Positions 10,801 through 22,940 are shown, numbered from the stretch's first letter. The stretch is DNA of 64,000 nt from Incurvaria masculella (GCA_946894095.1 OX335655.1:2046001-2110000), one strand, 5' to 3'. The notes: a model not told the origin generated them from the letters alone. Numbers and translations: made by a program.

Positions 10801-13800
10801 CATCCATAGACAGTATACAGCACTCAGATTTGTCATATTTTTTCATTAGCCAGTTCAGCAATCTCAGCGAAGAACTGGCAAGAAACCCCACTGGTAATTT
10901 TGGTCTCATCACTTCAGAACAATGTTTCTCTGTAAAATCTGTACCATGGCTCTATATCATGGCTGTGGTAGTATACATAAAACTGGTTGGCCAGGAGGAC
11001 ATTATTTTGGCGCATTAAGTAGCAAAAAAAATCACAAAAGTGATAAGCGTTTGTTGGTTTGCAGAGCGGGCTGTGCTGCGCGCGCACGCAGCTGGAGGCG
11101 CAGGCGTACGCGGCGTGGCTGCAGGGCGCGCTGCAGCTGGAGCTGCAGGCGTGGGCGGCGGCGGCGGAGCTGCTCGCGCGCGCGCAGCTCGTGTATCAGC
11201 AGCTCGGCGCAGCGCTGCCCGACGAGGAGCGCGCCATCTATCTGCAGAAGGTATGTGCGTGACGGAACGCACCAGTAGGAGCATTTTTTTTTAAATTTCT
11301 TTATTTTTCCTTATGGCTACTTTGCACACTTGGTTATAACTGTCAGAATGAACATAGACAATGTGTAGATTTTAGTTTGGATACTTAAAAATATTTGTTC
11401 TTTAAAAAGATTGCCTTATTTATGTAACTGGACATGGATGGCTAAATACCACACCCACAGTCATGATATTAGCCCAACACACTGCATTCCTGAAATAATT
11501 AGCATTTATGAGCACGGCTATATTGAACTGGACGGAAAACATGGACACTTTTTCATTGCAGCTTCGACCATCTTTTCATCCCATGCAATGGTACCAACTT
11601 GAGTCTACTTAAACTGGTAGAGAAAGGGGATCTACATTTTTACATGGATTCAAACCATGGAGCAGCTCGCATTCGTGAAATGCACTGGGCTGGGATTAAA
11701 ACCGATTCTTGACCATGATGACCTCTGGCATAAAATGCAAGCCCACGCGCCCTTGAGCTACAAACCGCCCAATATGAATTATTTTCAGAAGTCTGAATTT
11801 TGGTATTGAAGTATTCAACAAATACTCGCTTAATATTTGGCTAATGATAAAATATGACAAATCCGGGTGCAATGTATGGGTGATGATAAAACAATAAGCG
11901 ATCATTCCCCTTCATCGACGTACCAAAGCAATAGACCGACAATCAGAGTACTTCTCCATACAAACTTCCGTACCACCTTTCCGAAATGTTGTTAGTGTTG
12001 CTGTTATTCTAATTTAATTTGCCCGCTTATTGAATATGTTTTGGTTTTCTATATTATTTACACGATTGCTTAATTATATGAAATTCGTTATAATGACTTT
12101 AGTAATATAGTTTAAGATCAAATTCAATAAATAAAAGATAGCAAACACCGGGCAAATTACAAAGAAACAATCCCGAAAAAAAAACACAAATAACTTTATT
12201 TTCCATCCTGGTATCCCTCACCACGGAAGCAAGTCGCCAACAATGGTTGTCTCATTTTCTCTCGCTGAACACGCGCTTTCTAAGCATGGCCGCGGTTGCA
12301 GCCACCGCGGTCACTACCGTATTATTATTTCAGACGAAATGTTTTCTTGATTTGTATGTAATAATATGTACGTTTTCTTGTGATAAGTAATTCCACGGAT
12401 CTTTGTATTCCTTTCACTCTGATTTTTATACCTTTTAACCTTGGATATCGGCATTTTGTTGCATTGCAAAGCCTGTAGATGGCGCGCACTCTCGGGTTTC
12501 GAGTCGCCCACAGACTGACACGCAGTGGATCGGTGCATCTTTAGTTTTAGATTATATCTATGTTCTCCGTAATTAAAATGTTGTCATGTTGCAAAGGCGG
12601 AGGAGCTAACGCCGAGCCTGCGCTACTGCGCGTACAACATCGGCGACGAGTCGGCGGCGGCGGAGCTGCGCTCGCTGCGCGGCGCGCTGCCCGAGGAGAC
12701 GCGCGCGCTGGTGGCGTCGTGCGCGCCGGCGGCGGCGGGCGCCGAGGTGGAGTGGCGCGGGCGGCGCGTGGCGGCGCGGCCGGAGCGGGCGCGCGCGCTG
12801 CTCGCGGGGCTGCGCGACGTGGACGCGGCGCTCGCGCGCGCCGCCGCGCTGCCCGACAAGGTGCAGGTGCTTGAGAGCGCGCTCATGGACTGCAAGGACG
12901 CGCTCGCCGCCATCCGCGACGACGTCAAGGGCGACCCCAAGCTTAAGGTTCGTGCGCTCACTACTTACCTCCATGCCCGACTTATTAATTTATTTGATTG
13001 AACGAGCAGCCTAAGCTGATCTGTTCATGTCTGAGTTCACTGATGCTTGTTATTACGGTTACTATAGTTTAGTGTTTTTAGGTGTTTGTAGAAAGGAATT
13101 GGTGGCTTTATTAATTTATTTATTTTAGACAGGCAGCCTAAGCTGATATGTCTAAATCTTATTTTTCATTAGATTAACCCCTGTTTTCACCACCTCCAGT
13201 TACCTGAAATCCGATAGTTAACTTTCGGCTACATTGCATATTTGTATGATGTAACCAATAGATAACTTTGGAATTTTTGTAGCTGGAGGTGGTGGAACCG
13301 GGCGTAAGTTGATCGTCATGTGGAAAGTTATTTAATTAGTAGTTGGTAACACATTTATTTATTTGTTTTTGTTTTATTAGTCAATTGCCATTGTAATTTG
13401 AATGAACGGGTTCTTTGTTTTATTTTCTTTTAAAATGAGTGTCCAAACGATTTTTGAATTGATTGGTTGAGTTAGCATTAATAACGTCTTCGGGGAGCTT
13501 GTTCCATAACTCCACAACTCTATTTGTAAAGAAATGTTTGCGGGTGTTGGTGTTATTTTCCGTGCAGTTGAGTTTTAAGCTGTGTCCTCTTAAGGCGCTA
13601 GGACTAGCCAACTACTCGCGCCATACAAATGCACTTTTTAACAAATGTAATAATATGTAGTGAAACGCTTCAGCAAATCCAAATAGAACTCCAGACTGAT
13701 AATGGATTGTTAATATTTTTTTATTCCATCATTTATTTAAATAATAATAAAAATTAAAAAAGTTGATTTTTCTCATTAGAAATCTGAAAGTAATTCGATT

Positions 13801-16800
13801 TCTAGATATAAGCAAAAACAGCATATATGCATAAACAAAAAATTCCATTTGCTTTTAGATTTCTACATTTAGTCAAAAAAGTTCGGAAATGGACACCGTT
13901 TCCGCAATGTATTTTGTATAGAAAATGGAAACATACATTAACGAAAATAATTCGATTCCTAGACAAGGAATCATATATTGTAAGAATGACATTTATAATC
14001 GTCAGACTTAGTTAGTTAACTTGGGGTGCCTCGTCTAACTTTGCGATTTGGCTAGTACCAGGCCCTTAAGTGAGTGTTTTTATTTAAGGTAAGCATATTT
14101 CCAAGATTTTTCCAAGATTTGCGCAATCATGCTTCCCGGTCATTATCTTGTATGCTTCTATGAGGTCACCTCTCTGACGGCGGCTTTCTAGAGGGAAGTT
14201 TTAGAATTTTAAGTCTTTCATCATATGTTAGGTTGGAGACCTGTTTAGGAATTTTGGTGAATCTTCGTTGGACTTTTTCCAAAGCCTGGATATCCTTAAT
14301 AAAGTAAGGCTGCCAGATCTGAAAACCATATTCTAATAGTGGTCTTACATATGTGCTTGAGCGACATCTTCAGGCAGTTTTTTCCACATTTCCACTGCTC
14401 TATTATTATTATTATTATTATTTTCTCGATACACTAGCAGCTTAAAGCTGATGCGTGTAGATCTAAGTTGGTAACTGGGGGTGCACCTGTAAAAAGTCTA
14501 ATATTTGTGATTTTTTGTATAAGTGTCAAGTCTGTTTTTGAAGCTGGTTACTCAAGCGGCACTAATTACTTACTCCGGGAGTTTGTTCCACGATAATAGG
14601 TGTGTTCTATTCGACAGGAAGTGTTGTCTCAGGTTTAATGAGCCAACAATGGCTTTGAGCTTCAGGCTATGACTTTTGATGACTACAAATAGTTTTTAGT
14701 GAGTTTAGTCTACCGTTCATTGAGAACCTTGGATGTTTCTATGAGATTGCCCCTCACTTAGGTCTTTTTCATTGTCACGTGGATCGTCCGCTCACCAGAT
14801 AGCCCGCGGGACCGCAGGTCCACCAAGGGGACATCGGTGGACACATAATTTTCATTGTACTATCTATTTGAATAGACGCGAGCAGTTCAACATAAGAACA
14901 AATACTGAACAGATGTTGATTTATTATATTTATAATAGATGAAAGAAAAAGTTATTAATTTTTACCTCTTAATAATACCTATATAATTTTTGTCACTACC
15001 TTTATACACTAGAATGCCGATTATTAGTACAATTATACGGATTTACCTGTTATCCGGATCGCCTTAAAGATCCGAGAGTACAGGTGCTTTCCTATGATAA
15101 ACCCAAAAAAAACGAAAATCCACAAGCCTTCACGTGTGCCGTTTCCGCCAAAAGAAAAGGTGCTGTATTTACACGCCGTACATGTAGTTTTGTTTTGAAC
15201 TTGTAGCATTTATCAAGTAAGAAATTAATAAACTTATAATTAAGTCATTTCATTAGTGTTTGACCGAAACTGGTCTTCCGGCCGAAACCGAATATTCGTC
15301 CAAAACTGAAACTCATGTGGTCGAGTATAAAATTCCTTAAAATACTGAAATTTTGTGCATTTTACCCATTATTCTGCATTAATTAGAACATGAAATGGAA
15401 ACACAGTATATTAAGTTTGTTGTAATCATTTATTTAATATAATATCAAAAAATATGAAAAATATTTTTCAGTAATATTTATTAGTTTTGGTTTCGGCAAA
15501 AGGTTTGGCCAATTTTGGCCGAAGCCGAAACTTGATTTTTGGCCGAAACCAAACTTTCGGTCGGTCACTAATAAATTTCATTAGAGACCAACTATCCGGA
15601 TTGGTTTCAGTCCCAATCGATCCGGATAGTTGGTATTCTACTGTATTTGTAAACAATGATATTTCTTTCCACAGACAGGAGCGAGCATACAGCACCTGCT
15701 GTCGTACGTGACGTATCTGCGACTCACGTACACGGTGCAGCGCAACAACCTGCTCGTCCAGCAAGCGGAGGAGGCCAGGCGCCAGAAGCAGCCGCTCGAC
15801 GGAAAGAAGGTATGCGCCTCCACTCATCGTGTGATCGCTATTTACACCACGAGCAGATACATATTCATGATTTTATTTTAAGGTGGCCCAACCCGCTCAT
15901 CTGCCCATACAAACGGGGAAAGAAGATCACGCCCATATTTCTTATCAGAGATCTCAAATTTTGCTCAAAAGAGCTTTATTTGATCGAACTAGATGTCTGA
16001 TGACCGTTGGCATTGTAAAATTGTGTTTGGATTCTAAGTTGTAAGGTCCGAAAGTTCGAATTTTTCGCGCGTTTTATACAATATCTTTGGTGGTTTATTA
16101 CACAATGATAAAGTAAGAAAATCTTAAAAAGATTAGTCATCAGACATAGCTTATTTAATCAAGATTTATAATCTATTTGGTTTTTGTTAGATTTTTTACA
16201 CCAGCGGTCGTGGTTTACTTTTAGCTATAAGTCGTTTTGAAATCAAAATTTTCGTAAATCTCACCAAATCATACACTATGCACATTATCTTTTTTGTGGA
16301 CATGTTGCATCTTCCTCATTACGGAGCCTGTCTTTTTCTTTGAAACAGAGAAGGTCCCAGAGCGCAACAGCACGGTTTTGTACAGTGCCCGCGAATGAGT
16401 TAGTCCCGCCGGGTTGGGCCACCTTAAATTATGATCTGCAGGCTTTTTATTTGTATTACTTCACATTCATTGTTTGTTTTAGCGGGGGTTCACTCTGTTC
16501 CATCTAAGCTATCCCTGTCTGAAGGCCGATCAGATGGGGCTCGCCCCTCAAACCAGCTGTTAGGACTATGGTACTGCTGGAGTTGCTTTCGGCATTGGCC
16601 CTCGACACTCGATATTGTGGTCGGACTTTCAGCGGCGGTTGTGTGCCTAGCTGTAAGATTGGGCAATGTATTTATATTATCCAGCAAGCTTGGTGCATCC
16701 TGTGATTTCTGTTGGCTATTCCGCATACATAAATAGCAGCCCTCGTACAAATTAGGTAACCGATATATCTTTATCTTCCTTATGTTATTAGACACACAAG

Positions 16801-18104
16801 TTACCTATCTGTCTTCAACAATATGTAAAGATATTTTGTATGTTTAAATGTTTACAACATTAAAGTTCACATTAGAGGGCAGACATGTAGGTAATCCGAA
16901 GGTAGCTGGTTTGAGTTCACTGCTTCAGACGAAATCTCCAGATCAGTGCACCTTTTGAAAAATTCGAATGACAACGCTATGAAATGATTCCGTTATTTAA
17001 CCTAGAAGAGGTTAACAGGATACTTGTCGTCCGGATTAAACATGAAAGTGCCGAGAGATAATATTTCAAAATTCCACACGAACGAAGTCGCGGGAAACGG
17101 CTAGCCTAATAAATAATACTGCTGCTACTTGATGACTGCAAATAATATTGCTTGGTACCTTCGGTGTGCAGGTGCGAGCGCAGGACCTCACGCGACTGTA
17201 CGAGATTATCCTGCAGAACTACGCGGAACTGTCGGCGCTGCCTGGGCTGGAGGCGGACGCCGAATACCAGGCTGAGATAGAGCAGCAGGCGGGGGCCTAC
17301 CGCGCTCTGCGCTGTTACTACATCGCGCAGGTGCTATGCGGCCTGCGCCGCTGGCGGTGAGCTCCTCTACACTATTTTCAAAACGATTCAGCTGGTGCCT
17401 TTTGCACTTTGGCAAGGCGTTTGACTAGGTGAACTGTCTTATTTTTGTAAATAAACTGTACGCATACTCGTATTACAGTATGGCGTTTGTAACTTTTTTG
17501 CTAAAACTTAATTTTTTATCAATAAGTGTTGAAGGATTTACACTTGTTAGATTTACGTGGGAATACCACGGGTCTCTCATTCGGGTCCTATACTTTTCAA
17601 AATATTTTACATGATATATCACGATCACGTCTCATCGGCAGGGAGGCGCTGGCGATGCTGGAGCGGTCGCGGGGGTACGCGGCGGCGGCGGAGGGCGAGG
17701 GGGGCGCGCTCGAGCCGGCGCTGCGCGACAAGCTGGCGACGCTGCGGCGCGACATCGAGAGCTGCCAGTTCGAGGTGCACGCCAACTCCGTGCTGGAGGC
17801 GGAGGGCGAGGCGGCGGAGGAGGGCGCGGGCGGCGGCGCGGGCGCGGCGCGCGGCGGCCGCGCGGACCGCACGCCGCTCGCGGAGCGGCTGGACGAGTTC
17901 CGCGAGGAGAGCGGTCGGCAGCCGAGCGTGTTCCGCGCGCCGCCCGCCATGGAGCCGGCGCCGTGCAAGCCGCTGTTCTTCGACCTCGCCTGCAACCTGG
18001 TCGCGTTCCCGCCGCTGGAGGGCGCGGCGGGCGCGGCGGACGGACGCGGCGGTCTCACCGGTCTCGTCAAGGGCTTCCTCGGCTGGGGCAAGGGCGGCAA
18101 GTAG
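7833..18104 (+). CDS. SRP68: Signal recognition particle subunit SRP68 (8 exons, 588 aa)
   Basis: SRP68 forms a heterodimer with SRP72 on 7SL RNA and is needed for cotranslational targeting to the ER. Exons: 7833-7929, 8758-8879, 10054-10281, 11065-11250, 12597-12947, 15675-15809, 17172-17356, 17642-18104. All introns are GT-AG; phases agree and the sum is 589 codons. Family hallmarks: [20 protein letters not shown] at residues 41-60 (the RNA-binding N-terminal domain), [42 protein letters not shown], and near the C terminus [19 protein letters not shown] (543-561), part of the SRP72-binding end. Human SRP68 is 627 aa, so this is nearly full length; the N terminus is shorter. The exon 1 start gives [16 protein letters not shown] across the junction, matching the family. 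Exons 5 and 8 are extremely GC-rich and encode Ala/Gly/Arg runs (495-510) not usual in SRP68. Confidence 0.96.
8405..8582 (-). repeat. SINE tail fragment, SRP68 intron 1
   Basis: Minus-strand copy of the shared SINE body: GACATGGATGGCTAATACC, AACTAGGTGCCATTCCACGA, TTGAACTAGATGGAAAACAT and TTGCCACTTCGAC. The Pol III head is missing. Confidence 0.7.
9330..9495 (+). pseudogene. LINE reverse-transcriptase fragment, SRP68 intron 2
   Basis: A decayed frame reads SSGILQGS...[13 protein letters not shown]...[11 protein letters not shown] with small indels. This matches the conserved run (G-x-P/L-Q-G-S ... LGPLLFN-x-FI-x-DI ... YADD) of jockey/CR1-like reverse transcriptases; the catalytic YADD is replaced by YVND. 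It is a short relic, not a gene. Confidence 0.6.
9635..10020 (+). repeat. 5S-rRNA-derived SINE, SRP68 intron 2
   Basis: The head CTCCGAAGTTAAGCAACGCAG, GGTCCGGTCTGGTCTTGGAT and GGGTGACCATTAG matches the internal promoter region of 5S rRNA. The tail is the common SINE body (GGTTGGTACCATCGCATTGG, GGTCGAAGCGGCAATGA, TCCTGGCATGGCACC) and ends in 12 A residues at 10009-10020. Its end is only 33 bases before SRP68 exon 3, so the acceptor tract of that exon lies just beyond the SINE. It is not a functional 5S gene. Confidence 0.85.
11410..11770 (-). repeat. tRNA-type SINE, SRP68 intron 4
   Basis: Minus-strand copy: GACATGGATGGCTAAATACC near 11430, TTGAACTGGACGGAAAACAT, GCAGCTTCGACCATC, CAATGGTACCAAC, CCATGGAGCAGCTCGCATTC and a diverged head near 11690-11770. 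The order matches the full copy at 49834-50246. Confidence 0.7.
13178..13304. repeat. 127-bp palindromic MITE, TAA flanks (copy 1)
   Basis: The ends CCCCTGTTTTCACCACCTCC and (inverted) CGCCCGGTTCCACCACCTCC are nearly complementary, and the centre has GTTAACTTTCGGCTACAT and ATGATGTAACCAATAGATAAC. TAA stands on both sides (13175-13177 and 13305-13307), as in PIF/Harbinger insertions. Three more copies lie at 22116, 47395 and 51287. In SRP68 intron 5. Confidence 0.75.
13420..13611 (-). pseudogene. LINE ORF2 C-terminal fragment, SRP68 intron 5
   Basis: The minus-strand frame contains [20 protein letters not shown], then [20 protein letters not shown] and [11 protein letters not shown]. This is the conserved C-terminal tail of CR1/jockey-like reverse-transcriptase ORFs (RKNFFSxRVVxxWNxLPxxVV...FKxxLDxHW). 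Similar decayed text runs at 14100-14760, and a related piece at 25130-25235. No complete element is present. Confidence 0.65.
15248..15573. repeat. GGCCGAAAC-rich dispersed repeat, SRP68 intron 5
   Basis: The motif GGCCGAAAC and variants recur at both ends in opposite orientations (CTTCCGGCCGAAACCGAATA near 15275; TTTTGGCCGAAGCCGAAACT near 15520; ACTTTCGGTCGGTCA at the end). It looks like an old palindromic element. A separate ACTATCCGGAT/ATCCGGATAGT inverted pair follows at 15590-15635. Confidence 0.5.
15878..16427 (+). mobile_element. piggyBac-type MITE, SRP68 intron 6 (copy 1)
   Basis: Bounded by TTAA on both sides (15878-15881 and 16424-16427), with inverted ends GGTGGCCCAACCCG. The same 550-bp element sits in opposite orientation at 58784-59335, also with TTAA ends. 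Exact TTAA duplication is the mark of piggyBac transposition. It carries no transposase frame and is a non-autonomous derivative. Internal AATAAA/ATTAAA-like sites could affect intron transcripts. Confidence 0.8.
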
Positions 18105-18256
18105 CCGCGCTGCCCTCTGCCACCCTGATCGCACCCCTTTGAAGCTGCTTAGGTGTTACATTTTTCCGATCTGGTTGATTGACGACGTGTATATTCCCTT
18201 TTTTTAATAATATATTACTCTGTTATAACTTGTTTCAATTGTCACATAGTGCCCCA

Positions 18257-18262
18257 ATTAAA
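18257..18262 (+). promoter_or_regulatory. Candidate SRP68 polyadenylation signal
   Basis: ATTAAA lies 153 bases after the SRP68 stop codon, followed by A/T-rich DNA. It is the nearest good hexamer variant; transcript ends were not available to check it. Confidence 0.3.
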
Positions 18263-18629
18263 AAGCCATAAGTATTTTAGAACCTCTATTAGAGCCAACC
18301 TTAAGAACCTCCACTGCGCCTTATAAGCTTGACCTTTACACGCTATTGGCAGATATTTAAAGTCGTATGCAGAGAGAACTGCCAAAATGTAATTTTATTA
18401 AAGTATTAAAGTTAATCCGCCCACTTTGAATACTGCTGGTAAAGATTTTATTTTCCATGACCAATTACTGTGTTCACCCACCGCCCCATCAGCCCTGACA
18501 CTGCGCACACTTTAAATGGGATTAACACGATAGGTCGGTCTAACCTATGCGTAGCACTTGATGATAATCGTCAATTGAAATATTTGGGATTGTATCTATA
18601 ACACGTCAAAACTCACCATAAGTTCATTG

Positions 18630-19145
18630 GTTCATGCCAGAGGACATGGGCTTAAATCCCCACTCCTTTCTTTCTCTTTGTAAGTTGGATAAGCGCATTC
18701 CATTATGAATGCGAGCAGTTCCATGGTTTCGAGATTCCCCAAACAGGTTGTAGGGTTAAGGTAGCCCCGTAAGCATCATAAAATTTCGCCTCCCATACAA
18801 ACGTAGTTAACTAATAATTTGAAAACCACTGTTCCAACTTACTTGATATTTGGTATCTAATATTAGGCTATAAATATCTGTGTCTGCATGCCTTGGTTTT
18901 TGCGGTAAATGGATTCTGGTACAAACCACAGAGAAAACTAAATTCGTATGGAGATTTTCTTTTTGTGGAGATTTTTCAAAAAAACAAAAGCATGCAGACA
19001 CAGACATTTGTCACCTGATATTGGAAATTAAATATCAATTTAATTGGAATAGCGGTTTCCAAATGATTAGTAAACTACGTTTGTATGGGGAGCATAGCTT
19101 ACGGGCCGTTCTTAAGCCTGCCGCTGTGCCATTGCATTGGATGAA
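18630..19145 (+). repeat. tRNA-type SINE split by a palindromic MITE
   Basis: The SINE head and middle (GGGCTTAAATCCCCACTCC, then TTTCTCTTTGTAAGTTGGAT, GAATGCGAGCAGTTCCATGG, GGTTGTAGGG) run to 18765. The SINE resumes at 19106 with AAGCCTGCCGCTGTGCCATT and GCATTGGATGAAAA. The 340 bases between are a separate MITE (18766-19105). Confidence 0.6.
18766..19105. repeat. MITE with about 150-bp inverted ends
   Basis: The left arm CCCGTAAGCATCATAAAATT, then CCATACAAACGTAGTTAACT, is matched by the inverted right arm CCCGTAAGCTATGCTCCCCA, then TACAAACGTAGTTTACT. ATCTGTGTCTGCATGC and its complement face each other in the centre. It is nested in a SINE. Confidence 0.7.
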
Positions 19146-19214
19146 AATTCAATATGGATCACTATAGTTTAAAATCAAACAAAAACTCAATTGATTATTA
19201 ATATGATTGGAACA

Positions 19215-19465
19215 AGCTAAGGCTTGATGACTAAGATTTTTTAGATGTTTTAATTTTTTTGTTAAGTACACCATGTCCACAGTTAGTGCATAAAGCTCGC
19301 AAACAATTCGAAACAAAACACAATCTTACAATGAGGATGGTGATCACGCATCTGGTTCGATTAAATAAAGCTGTTTTTAGTGTAATTTTGGATCTCCGAC
19401 AAGAAATGCGCGTATGATCTTCTTTCCACGTCGCTCACCAAAAATCCAGAGCATGGTGGACGAAA
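19215..19465 (-). repeat. Partial copy of the TTAA MITE
   Basis: Blocks GATGACTAAGATTTTTTAGA, AACACAATCTTACAATG, GGTTCGATTAAATAAAGCTG and GATCTTCTTTCCACG match the interior of the elements at 15878 and 58784, but both termini are lost. A further fragment is at 55240-55350. Confidence 0.55.
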
Positions 19466-19952
19466 CATAAGTTGGAACACATGTCTATCCGTAAATCATA
19501 AATGTTTCCTTTGGGATCAAAGCAAATTAAAATAAAACATCTAATGCATATAAAATATAAAAGTATATTAGATTTCATTACATATAACAATAAATACAAT
19601 ACATTACAAAAACTAAAACATTTACATATTTTGGTTGCAACATATTTTTGTCATAAAATATGTAAACAATGGAAAGGAGAATGCCCAAATCCAGGCCCCT
19701 TAGAAATCATTCGTGTCTTTTATTGACACATGCGATAATTTATATTTATTGTTTAAACATATTTTAAACTATCCAAATCCCCATTTTTCACGGCCGGTTA
19801 CTCGTTAAATGATCAAAAGTAATCATTCACAATTACTTCTTTTCCTACTAACAATATGAATAAGACAAGGCTATATCATCGCATAGTACTTCTGTTTGTC
19901 ACAAGACGTGTTCGGGTAGCCTGCTCCATGCGATTCCGTCTCGTAAGGGAGA

Positions 19953-20272
19953 AAAAAACCGGCCAAGTGCGAGTCGGACTCGCACACGAAGGGTTCCGTA
20001 CCATCGTAGAAAAAAAAAAACAAAAAAATCACGTTTTTTGTATGGGAGCCCCCTTTAATTTTAATTATTTTTTAATCTTACCTATTTGTTGTTATAGCGG
20101 CAAAATAAATACACACTCTGTGAAAATTTCAGCTGTCTACCTGTTACGGTTACTGAGATACAGCCCTGTGACAGACGGACAGACGGACGGACGGACGGAC
20201 GGACGGACGGACGGACAGCGGAGGCTTAGTAATAGGGTTCCGTTTTCACCCTTTGGGTACGGAACCCTAAAA
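19953..20272 (+). repeat. Family A repeat, full copy
   Basis: Runs from ACCGGCCAAGTGCGAGTCGG to CTTTGGGTACGGAACCCTAA and contains a run of GGAC units at 20180-20218. It is the best-preserved copy in the window. Confidence 0.85.
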
Positions 20273-20823
20273 AGGGGCAAATACTACATGCATGTAAAAT
20301 TATCCCTGGGACCAATCTAAAGGATTGTTGCTTTTGAAATATCAAAGAGACATTAAACTTGGTCCATTTTTATTGCGATTGGATGGGAACTTTTGCTCTA
20401 CGCTGAGCTCTCTGGTGTCTCTAAAACATTAATAACCCCAAAACTGCATTTTGTCAATAACTTTTAAAATGGCAATGAATTTGTTGTTCAAAATTCATAA
20501 CTCGAAAAGTTATATTATTTTCTAAATTATAACACTAATTTGGAAGAAAGACACTAACATTTTGAGGGGCCCAGAATGTGGGGCAATGGGCATTCTCCTT
20601 TTCCGGTCGGAGAACCAAAGAGGTTCGAGGTGTCTACAACTGCATTATTTATTTTTAATAAATTGTTTACATTTAGGAATAAAATTATTACATTTAGGCC
20701 CGATTTTTCAATCCTCAGATAGTACTTATCGGACTGATAGTACAAATTCACGATTGTCAAAAGACGGATAGTCATTGCCGGAGAATTATACCTTCTATCA
20801 CAATTATCTGACTATAATTTTAC

Positions 20824-22940
20824 CACAGAACAAAGAAGGGATAGAAATAGCATAGACGAGGGTTTGTAAGGAAACCGCCGTGACTCTACGCACACGAACA
20901 TGATTGTCTCCTATTTTCGATCACATTGAAATCGTTCCTCTGGTTGGCTACACATCATTGAAGCAAAATAAAGTATTTAATTTTCAAACGCAATCGAAAC
21001 TAGGCCTTATTTCAAAACAGATTGATTTGTTAATTACCGACTTTTAACATGTAGTAATGACGTTCTCTAGTTGATCTACATGGAGCAAATCTTAAACTAC
21101 AAATAAAATGCAGGAAATGAAAATTAAGTTTAAGGATAAAGTAACCTTATGTGTATACAGCAAAGTTGCTTACTATTTGCGTTGTTATAGATGATTTACG
21201 TCACACGACAAAACCACGCGCTACTCGAATATGTCAAAGCTACTCATTTACAGTGTTGGAGTGTTTTGACGAAGCTAACAAAATATTACCGTATTATTTG
21301 GAAAATTATTATAATCTGAGATAAAATGACTAAAAATATCGTACCACGACAAAGTAAGTCCTAATAAACAAAAAAGCCTCATTGTGATAATCAGTATTTA
21401 CGGTCCTATTTTCCGAACTGGAAGACTAGGCCTTAGTATTCATTGTATATCTAAGAAATAACATTCAAATATTGCAAAATGTGATTCTATTTGAAGCGAA
21501 GTGACAATTTTCGTATCTTAGGACTGATAATAATATATATAAAGGTTTTAATGTCACGGTATTAAATAGTACCGACGGTACATTTATCGCACAAATATGA
21601 TACAATCCCAGCACTGCATAGTCATGAGAGCTACTCAATTAGGGATGTGGCTAAATCGTGACGTCATCCGTCAGAGTATCGATATATTTTGTACTACATT
21701 TTATTAAACAATATATCGTAACGTTTTGACCGAGCGAAGCGCGAAGTTTCTCGTTTCAGCTTGGGCAAAAATGCTTTCGTATATCCGGCGACCGGCTGTC
21801 CGCCTATGCGGCTGTTCTCCTCTACAAGTCGCATTTCTAAACCGATTCTCGTGAAAGTTTGTGTCCAGGTTCGATCGCCAACCACAAACATTTGCCCCCA
21901 ACCACTAGATGTCAGTCAATATATTTATTTACCATTCAGAATCAGTTAGTTTAATCGAGCCTTTAAACATTAATTAAGAAAGATTCAGTTCATTATTTAA
22001 TAATTGTTTCCGTTATATTAATATACAAACAGAAACAGAGAGAGTGCAGATTTCAGATTACATTGTTTTTTTTTTGTAATGTAGGTATAATACATAATTA
22101 TATGCGAATTACTAACGCCCGGTTCCATCACCTCCAGCTACAAAAATCCCAAAGTTATCTTTCAGTTACTTCATACAAATATTGCATGTAGCCGAAAGTT
22201 AACTATCGGATTTCAGGTAACTGGAGGTGGTGAAAACCGGGGTTAGTGATATACCGGAAACCAGCCTAGGTTGGTACAATAAAATTCAATAAAATACAGC
22301 CGGTGCGGTAATGAACCAGTACTCGTTTTCTGACTAGTTTAATATAGCCATAGCACTAAAGCTCTCTCGGGAATGCGGTGTAATATCCTAATTTAATAAC
22401 AATTGTTGTTATATTAATCATCCATGTCCAATCATCACTGTAAACATACATAAACATCGATAGCTCAATGTCGATTCGATGTGTCACATCCCTTATTGAG
22501 TAGCTGAGGCATCACCTTAGAATATAAAAATAATCGTGAATGACAGAAATTTCGAGAACAATGTATGTGATTGATGCAAACCAATCCTTAAAATGTGGGT
22601 ATTAGAGTAAATTTTTGTTTGACTTTTGAAGTGTTCGTCAAATTTTGCATACATTTTCGAATTTAAATCGAAATTAAATAAAATAAAACTTATCGATGGT
22701 ATGATATGCCTCCTTTTGTTAAATTGTGTGTTCGGCTATCGTTTTTGCACTCCAAAATGGCACAATAGGGCATCGTTCTTGCTTCGCGAGTTTATCGTCC
22801 AGTAGTTGCGGTCGACAGCGCCGAAGTAGTGACGAATCACGACTGCTGAGCGCGAATCACGAAGTGCGCCGAGCTCCGCGTACTAGTGGCTACGCTGTTT
22901 CCGCCTACTTACTCCTTCTACCCGTTCTTTTTGTTCTGTG
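20824..22940. mobile_element. hAT-like element, non-autonomous
   Basis: The termini CACAGAACAAAGAA and (inverted right end) CACAGAACAAAAAGAA are flanked on both sides by the same 8 bp, AATTTTAC (20816-20823 and 22941-22948). The empty site is seen in the intact MITE at 53842-54071, which has a single TTTTAC there. An 8-bp duplication with CA...TG ends fits the hAT superfamily. No transposase frame of useful length remains; the interior holds a MITE (22116-22242) and a degenerate SINE tail (about 22250-22440). Confidence 0.78.
22116..22242. repeat. 127-bp palindromic MITE (copy 2)
   Basis: Inverted relative to copy 1: CGCCCGGTTCCATCACCTCC ... CTGGAGGTGGTGAAAACCGG GG. It is flanked by TAA and TTA, and lies inside the hAT-like element, so it is at least the third layer of nesting here. 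Confidence 0.72.

Noticed and set aside
14100..14760. Possible coding exon in SRP68 intron 5
   Set aside because: The text resembles decayed LINE tails with many stops; SRP68 exons 5 and 6 join in phase without it.
17557..18207. Long Arg/Ala-rich frames (plus and minus) over the last SRP68 exon
   Set aside because: Shadows of the high-GC SRP68 exon 8, whose own frame has clear family motifs.
19856..20320. 154-codon plus frame
   Set aside because: It translates through a family A repeat and its GGAC tract; the frame is not shared by other copies.
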